Part shown: in pieces, positions 59,660 through 64,000 of the stretch
Layout: the number at the start of each line of letters is the position of its first letter
Position numbering within the stretch: the stretch's first letter is position 1
Assembly (NCBI GenBank): GCA_965200465.1
Contig: OZ241358.1
Span: 868,001-932,000 of the forward strand
DNA from: Azophilus sp965200465
GTDB taxonomy: Bacteria > Pseudomonadota > Gammaproteobacteria > Pseudomonadales > Azotimanducaceae
Direction of reading: 5' to 3'
Length of the DNA stretch: 64,000 nt
Made by a program: the position numbers and the translations under genes
Notes under the pieces: generated by a model
The model's database searches: none
What the model was told of the DNA's origin: nothing
The model's input: the letters and a program-made list of their open reading frames with translations, nothing else

Positions 59660-61069
59660 TCAGCCCGCCCGGTGCCGGGCCAGCCTTTCGGCAAGGCCCG
59701 TGTAGGCCGCCGGCGTCAAGCCGCTGAGTTGGCGGCGGGCTTCGTCGGGCAGGTCCAGTTCGTCTAGCAGAGCCGCGAAGCCGGCCGCATCCAGGCGGCG
59801 GCCGCGGGTGGCCTCCTTAAGCCGTTCGTAGGGTTCGGCAAGGCCGTGCTTGCGCATCAGGGTTTGCACCGCCTCGGCCAGCACCTCCCAGTTGCCGTCC
59901 AAATCGGCGCGCATGCGCTCCTCGTTGACGGCCAGCTTGGAGACGCCCATGCGCGCGGACTGATAGGCGATGCTGCAATGGGCGAAGGCGGCGCCCAGGT
60001 TGCGCAGCACGGTGGAGTCCGACAGATCCCGCTGCCAGCGGGACACCGGCAGTTTCTCCGCCATGTGGCCGAGCAGGGCGTTGGCCACCCCCAAGTTGCC
60101 TTCGGCGTTCTCGAAATCAATGGGATTCACCTTGTGCGGCATGGTGGAGGAGCCGACTTCGCCGGCCGCTTGGCGCTGGCCGAAATAGTCGATGGCGATG
60201 TAGGCCCAGGCGTCCCGAACGAAATCCAGCGCCACCTGATTGCAGCGCATCAGGGCATGGAACAGTTCCGCCGTGCGGTCGTAGGGCTCGATTTGGGTGG
60301 TCAGGAGGTTCGGCTTCAGGCCTAGCTGGGCGATGAATTCGGCGCTCACGCACACCCAGTCCACTTGGGGGTAGGCGAGCGCATGGGCGTTGTAGTTGCC
60401 AACGGCGCCGTTCAGCTTGCCGGTCAGCGGCACCTCCTTGGCCGCCTTCAGCCCTTGCGCCAGCCGGCTGCCGAACACCCGCAGCTCCTTGCCCAGGGTG
60501 GTGGGGGAGGCCGGCTGGCCGTGGGTTCGGGCCAGCATGGCCAAATCGCCGGTTTCTCTGCCCAGTTCGTCGATGGCGTGGATGAGTGCGCGTAGCTGCG
60601 CGTCCAGCACCTGCAGGCCGGCCCGCAGCATCAGGGCGACGGCCAGATTGTTGATGTCCCAGGAAGTGCAGGCGAAGTGGACGAATTCGGAGACGGGTGC
60701 CAAGCCATCGACGGCTGAGATGCGCTCCTTGACGAAGTATTCCACCGCCTTGACATCATGGTTGGTGGCAGCCTCTATGGCTTTCACCCGCTTGGCGTCC
60801 GCCAGAGAGAATCCTTGGTGAAGGTCGTGCAGCGCTTGGGCTTGTCGGGCATTCAGCGGCGGCAGCTCCGGCACTTCGTCCAGTTCGGCCAGGGCGGCGA
60901 ACCACTCGCATTCCACCTGCACCCGATAGCGGATCAGGCCGTATTCGCTGAAAATCGGCGCCAGCGCTTCGGTTTTGCTCCGGTAGCGCCCATCCACGGC
61001 GCCGATGGCCGTCAAGGGGTTCAGCGGGACGGCGGCTGGCTGATTGGAGTCCGGGGCTTGGTTGCGCAC
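59660..61069 (-). CDS. purB: Adenylosuccinate lyase
   Basis: 469 residues from GTG 61069, 11 nt after the mnmA stop; a GAGG site precedes it. The product opens NPLTAIGAVDGRYRSKTEAL, matching gammaproteobacterial PurB, and has HFACTSWDINN, RTHGQPASPTTLGKE and the superfamily signature GSSTMPHKVNPIDFEN. It acts twice in purine synthesis, releasing fumarate to form AICAR and AMP. In related bacteria hflD lies between mnmA and purB; here it is missing and the two genes are nearly contiguous. Confidence 0.95.
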   Translation of the reverse strand: MRNQAPDSNQPAAVPLNPLTAIGAVDGRYRSKTEALAPIFSEYGLIRYRVQVECEWFAALAELDEVPELPPLNARQAQALHDLHQGFSLADAKRVKAIEAATNHDVKAVEYFVKERISAVDGLAPVSEFVHFACTSWDINNLAVALMLRAGLQVLDAQLRALIHAIDELGRETGDLAMLARTHGQPASPTTLGKELRVFGSRLAQGLKAAKEVPLTGKLNGAVGNYNAHALAYPQVDWVCVSAEFIAQLGLKPNLLTTQIEPYDRTAELFHALMRCNQVALDFVRDAWAYIAIDYFGQRQAAGEVGSSTMPHKVNPIDFENAEGNLGVANALLGHMAEKLPVSRWQRDLSDSTVLRNLGAAFAHCSIAYQSARMGVSKLAVNEERMRADLDGNWEVLAEAVQTLMRKHGLAEPYERLKEATRGRRLDAAGFAALLDELDLPDEARRQLSGLTPAAYTGLAERLARHRAG

Positions 61070-61080
61070 GGCGGCCAGCC

Positions 61081-62241
61081 TCAAGCGGCGCCGTCGGCAG
61101 GCCGGTCCGCCACCGAGCCATTGGCCATCCGGCCGCTTTGCGCAGTGCCGCGGCGCGTGGACTTGTTGCCGAAGCATTCGATGACGCCTCCGCCTAGGCA
61201 GACGTCGCCAGTGTAGAAGCAGACGTATTGGCCGGGCGTGACGGCCCGTTGCGGCCTGTCAAAAACGACGGTGACGCCGCCGTCCGCCCCATGGCTGACC
61301 AAGGCGTCCTGGTCAGCCTGCCGGTAGCGGATCTTGGCGGTGCAGCGCAAGGGCAGGGTGGGCGGTTCGCCCAGCCAGTTCAGGCTGCCGGCGCCCAGCC
61401 ATTCATCGAGCAGCGCATCCGCGCTTTGCGTGATGATGAGCCGGTTGTTGGCGAAGTCCTTGTCCAGAACGTACCAAGGGGCTTCCGGCCGCCCCGCTTG
61501 GCCGCCCACCGCCAGCCCTTGGCGCTGCCCCCTAGTGTAGTAGGGCAAGCCGACATGCTCGCCCAAGGTCATTCCGGCCGCATCGGTGATGGGGCCGGGA
61601 TCGTGCGGAAGATAGCGGCTCAGGAAGTCCCGCAGGCGCCGTTCGCCGATGAAGCAGATGCCGGTGGAGTCCTTCTTGTCGTGGTTGTGCAGCCCATGCC
61701 GGCGGGCTAGGCGGCGCACCTCCGCTTTGGTCATTTCGCCCAGCGGAAACAGGGCGTTGGCCAACTGCTCCAGACGCAGCGCCTGCAGGAAGTAGCTCTG
61801 ATCCTTGGCTGGGTCCTTGCCCTTCAGCAGCCGAACGCCGGATTCGGCCTCCACTAGGCGGGCGTAGTGGCCGGTGGCGATGCCGGACGCGCCCAAGGCT
61901 TCCGCATAGCGGCTGAACTGCTTGAACTTTATTTCCCTGTTGCACAGCACGTCCGGGTTGGGCGTCCGTCCGGCGCGGCATTCGTCCAGGAAGGCGGTGA
62001 ACACGTCGTCCCAGTACTCGGCGGCGAAGTTGGCGCTGTGCAGTTCGATGCCGAGCTGGTCGCAAACCCTGGCGGCGTCTTCGTAGTCCGCCTGGGCGGT
62101 GCAGAATTCGGTGCCGTCGTCCTCCTCCCAGTTCTTCATGAACAGGCCGGAGACGTCCCGTCCCTCCCGGCGCAGCAGGAGCGCGGCGACGGACGAGTCC
62201 ACTCCCCCGGACATTCCCACTATGACGCGGTCTGCATTCAC
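61081..62241 (-). CDS. mnmA: tRNA-specific 2-thiouridylase MnmA
   Basis: 386 residues from GTG 62241, where the protein begins directly with the strand leading to the PP-loop VIVGMSGGVDSSVAALLL; the frame is open to 62301 but that stretch is not conserved. Catalytic Cys residues are in NPDVLCNREIKF and STGICFIGER, and NHDKKDSTGICF is typical. MnmA thiolates U34 of tRNA-Lys, -Glu and -Gln using sulfur relayed from IscS/TusE. The C-terminal 25 residues are a poorly conserved tail. It heads the mnmA-purB pair. Confidence 0.95.
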   Translation of the reverse strand: MNADRVIVGMSGGVDSSVAALLLRREGRDVSGLFMKNWEEDDGTEFCTAQADYEDAARVCDQLGIELHSANFAAEYWDDVFTAFLDECRAGRTPNPDVLCNREIKFKQFSRYAEALGASGIATGHYARLVEAESGVRLLKGKDPAKDQSYFLQALRLEQLANALFPLGEMTKAEVRRLARRHGLHNHDKKDSTGICFIGERRLRDFLSRYLPHDPGPITDAAGMTLGEHVGLPYYTRGQRQGLAVGGQAGRPEAPWYVLDKDFANNRLIITQSADALLDEWLGAGSLNWLGEPPTLPLRCTAKIRYRQADQDALVSHGADGGVTVVFDRPQRAVTPGQYVCFYTGDVCLGGGVIECFGNKSTRRGTAQSGRMANGSVADRPADGAA

Positions 62242-62420
62242 GAAAGCGCTCTCGACCTTGACGGCAGGAGGCCCATTATAGCCGTGCGCCGTGCTGCGCA
62301 TTGTTGGCGGACGCCGCGCTCGTTGCAGCCGATGTCCCTGACTTTAGGTTCCCACTTTTAGGATTGCGGCATTTCCGGGTCGTGCGGGCGCCGCCGCCCA
62401 AGCAGGGCGGGACAAGCCGC

Positions 62421-62426
62421 TATAAT
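62421..62426 (+). promoter_or_regulatory. TATAAT box immediately before moaC, leaderless start likely
   Basis: A perfect TATAAT lies 7 nt before the moaC ATG at 62434. If it is used, transcription would begin at or very near the ATG, giving a leaderless mRNA; consistently, no ribosome site precedes this ATG. No good -35 is seen at the right distance. Confidence 0.45.
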
Positions 62427-62433
62427 GCCCGCC

Positions 62434-62919
62434 ATGAGCGGGTTGACCCACATCAACAGGCGCGGCGAGGCGGCCATGGTGGACGTCGCCGGCAAGGCGG
62501 AGACCCGCCGCGTCGCCCTGGCCGAAGCGCGGCTGCGGATGCAGCCGGACACCTTGGCGCAGATATTTGACGGCGGCGTCGGCAAGGGCGATGCGCTGGC
62601 GGTGGCCCGGGTGGCCGGCATTCAGGCGGCGAAGCGCTGCGCCGACCTTATTCCCCTCTGCCACCCCTTGCCGCTGCATCTGGTGTCCGTGGATTTTCAG
62701 GCGGCGCCGCCCGACTCCCTGTCCATCACCGCCGAGTGCCGGGTCACCGGGCGCACCGGCGTGGAAATGGAGGCCATGACCGCAGCCAGCGTTGCCGCAC
62801 TGGCCATCTACGACATGTGCAAGGCCATCGACCGCGGCATGGCGGTGGAGGAAGTGCGCCTGCTGCGCAAGGAGGGCGGGCGCAGCGGCTTGTGGAGGCG
62901 TCCGGAGGGAGGCGTCTGA
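62434..62919 (+). CDS. moaC: Cyclic pyranopterin monophosphate synthase MoaC
   Basis: 161 residues, exactly the E. coli MoaC length. Conserved parts: THINRRGEAAMVDVAGK, then CADLIPLCHPLPL, TGVEMEAMTAASVAAL and YDMCKAIDRGM with the catalytic Lys. MoaC rearranges the GTP-derived product of MoaA to cyclic pyranopterin phosphate in molybdenum-cofactor synthesis. moaA is not in the window. It is followed by a small frame and then moaD and moaE, so the three form one operon. The upstream ATG at 62425 falls within the TATAAT box. Confidence 0.95.
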   Translation: MSGLTHINRRGEAAMVDVAGKAETRRVALAEARLRMQPDTLAQIFDGGVGKGDALAVARVAGIQAAKRCADLIPLCHPLPLHLVSVDFQAAPPDSLSITAECRVTGRTGVEMEAMTAASVAALAIYDMCKAIDRGMAVEEVRLLRKEGGRSGLWRRPEGGV

Positions 62920-63098
62920 TGATCGCCAAGGCCCGCAACAAGCCGCCTGGCCGTCGTTCGGGAACGTCCTGGAGGCAAGGTGTGCGCTTGGTCGCGGCGT
63001 TGAGAGCGTTTCGCGGAACCCCGCCAGTTGGCGGGGGGTTCGGGGGAATCACCGATGACGGAAGCCGCCATTGGCGCCGCTGGGGTGCGCAATGGTGA
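62919..63098 (+). CDS. Possible 59-residue basic protein between moaC and moaD
   Basis: ATG 62919 overlaps the moaC stop (TGATG), has GGAGGG 10 nt upstream, and its frame ends overlapping the moaD start (ATGGTGA). These junctions are typical of translationally coupled genes. The product (MIAKARNKPPGRRSGTSWRQ onward) is Arg/Gly/Trp-rich and matches nothing I know. A strong hairpin lies inside (63017-63042). It may be a real small gene, or a leader whose translation controls the hairpin and moaD. Either is unproven. Confidence 0.3.
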   Translation: MIAKARNKPPGRRSGTSWRQGVRLVAALRAFRGTPPVGGGFGGITDDGSRHWRRWGAQW

Positions 63099-63358
63099 TC
63101 CGAGTGCTCTTTTTCGCCTCCCTCAGAGAGGCTGTTGGCTTGGACCTTTGGGAGTGCAGGGTGCCGGAGGGCGCCGCCGGCATGCGCTTGGACGCCTTGC
63201 TGGCGGCGTTGCGGCAGCAGTTGGGCGCGGCTGGCCACTGCGCCTTGACCGCAGAGAACGTGCGCATCGCCGTGAACCAGGAATTCATTGACGGCAAGGC
63301 GGTGGAGCTTCGCGCCGGGGACGAAGTGGCCTTTCTGCCCCCGGTCACCGGCGGCTGA
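63092..63358 (+). CDS. moaD: Molybdopterin synthase sulfur-carrier subunit MoaD
   Basis: 88 residues from ATG 63092. Ubiquitin-like fold with VIRVLFFASLREAVGLD at the N-terminus and the essential C-terminal Gly-Gly (FLPPVTGG), which is thiocarboxylated and gives sulfur to MoaE. An earlier in-frame start at 63071 would add seven residues without support. Good match to the family in length and ends. It overlaps the preceding small frame by 7 nt and precedes moaE by 54 nt. Confidence 0.92.
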   Translation: MVIRVLFFASLREAVGLDLWECRVPEGAAGMRLDALLAALRQQLGAAGHCALTAENVRIAVNQEFIDGKAVELRAGDEVAFLPPVTGG

Positions 63359-63412
63359 ACCGGCGGTCGAAGGGCAAGGGCGCTTGTGAACAAGCGGGTA
63401 GGGGCGGCGTCC

Positions 63413-63877
63413 ATGCACGACCTCAGGATTCAGACCGAGGACTTCTCCATGCAGGCGGAGTGGGAGCGGCTGCGCCGCCGCTTGGCTGGGGACGCCGGTG
63501 CCGTTGCCGCCTTCGTCGGCCTGGTGCGGGACCTGCATGGCGATGGGCCGACCACCCTCACCCTGGAGCACTATCCCGGCATGACGGAGAAGGGCATTGC
63601 GGCCATTGTTGAGGAAGCCGAGCGCCGCTGGTCCTTGGCGGCGGCCACCGTCGTCCACCGCGTCGGCCGGCTGCGCCCGGCGGAGCAGATCGTGCTGGTG
63701 CTTACCGCATCCCGGCACCGGGCGGAGGCGTTGGCGGCCTGCGCCTTCATCATCGACTGCTTAAAGACCGAGGCCGTCTTTTGGAAGAAGGAGTCCGCCG
63801 GCGACGCCGCCCGCTGGGTGGAGGCCACCGGCGAGGACCTGAAGCGCGCCGCCAAGCAGAGGAGCGCGGGCCGCTGA
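63413..63877 (+). CDS. moaE: Molybdopterin synthase catalytic subunit MoaE
   Basis: 154 residues from ATG 63413; GTG 63386 upstream, with a purine-rich stretch before it, would add nine residues and is possible. Conserved features: AAFVGLVRDLHGDGP, LTLEHYPGMTEKGIAAIV, HRVGRLRPAEQIVLV and the catalytic region LKTEAVFWKKES. MoaE builds the molybdopterin dithiolene using sulfur from MoaD. Last recognisable gene of the moa operon in the window. Confidence 0.94.
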   Translation: MHDLRIQTEDFSMQAEWERLRRRLAGDAGAVAAFVGLVRDLHGDGPTTLTLEHYPGMTEKGIAAIVEEAERRWSLAAATVVHRVGRLRPAEQIVLVLTASRHRAEALAACAFIIDCLKTEAVFWKKESAGDAARWVEATGEDLKRAAKQRSAGR

Positions 63878-64000
63878 GACGCGCCTCTTCCCGCCTAGGC
63901 CCTTGCCAAGCCCTTGGCGCCCGCCCAAGCGCTTCCTTGCCGCCAAGGCGCCGTCGTGCGCTCGGCGGCCCTTGGCGGAGGCATCCGGGCTATACTTGCC
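63878..64000 (+). other. Intergenic tail to window end
   Basis: About 120 bp with no gene. A TATACT -10-like box sits in the last 14 bases (GGGCTATACTTGCC), so a new plus-strand gene may start just beyond the window. Nothing else seen. Confidence 0.4.

Overview
The window is a gene-dense, GC-rich (roughly two thirds G+C) bacterial chromosome segment. The best fit is a gammaproteobacterium. It has a CysB-type LysR regulator, ThrH, a gammaproteobacterial mnmA-purB pair, panB-panC-coaX, a long proteobacterial-type isocitrate lyase, and an AddA/AddB-like helicase-nuclease pair. TTG and GTG starts with good Shine-Dalgarno sites are common (wecB, panB, thrH, purB, mnmA, the acyl-CoA dehydrogenase). 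I saw no tRNA, rRNA or CRISPR array. Species and habitat cannot be fixed from the sequence alone.

Layout. 0-2 kb: the visible 587 residues of an McrB-like restriction AAA+ protein, running off the left edge. 2-5.2 kb: an ADP-forming acyl-CoA synthetase and an acyl-CoA dehydrogenase. 5.6-13 kb: an RND/MMPL exporter, uvrB and korAB. 13.2-19.4 kb: envelope genes, including a small CxxC protein, a beta-barrel protein, a GT-C/GT2/DUF547 operon and an unusual vWA-like/coiled-coil/TonB-C-like protein. 19.5-21.4 kb: an RloA/RloB-type ATPase pair in which rloB looks frameshifted. 21.6-24.9 kb: a partial Tad/Flp pilus locus (flp, cpaA, cpaB, cpaC) with no ATPase or platform genes. 25.3-27.4 kb: CaiD-like and CaiB-like genes. 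27.7-34.3 kb: a frameshifted membrane protein, a fatty acid desaturase, argS, a membrane-anchored cold-shock protein, and coaX/panC/panB. 34.7-40.8 kb: the helicase-nuclease pair. 41-43.2 kb: small housekeeping or unknown genes and a 5'-nucleotidase.

The most coherent accessory block is 43.3-56.4 kb. It holds cysB, a Wzm/Wzt ABC glycan exporter, wecB, a glycosyltransferase, and a 1103-residue sulfotransferase/coiled-coil/glycosyltransferase/glycosyltransferase fusion. It continues with a GMC oxidoreductase, a Tat-exported partner, a tandem sulfotransferase, and an APS-type CysH. The simplest reading is a locus that builds, sulfates, oxidises and exports a surface glycan, physically bracketed by sulfur-assimilation genes. 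The last 8 kb carries thrH, aceA, a GNAT acetyltransferase, purB, mnmA (with hflD missing between them) and moaC-moaD-moaE.

A dispersed 200-bp element with 12-bp terminal inverted repeats (CCCCAATCCCCG) occurs as two full and two partial copies, mostly just upstream of genes. It looks like a MITE. Lower-GC patches (mcrB, rloA, the frameshifted membrane gene) suggest acquired DNA.
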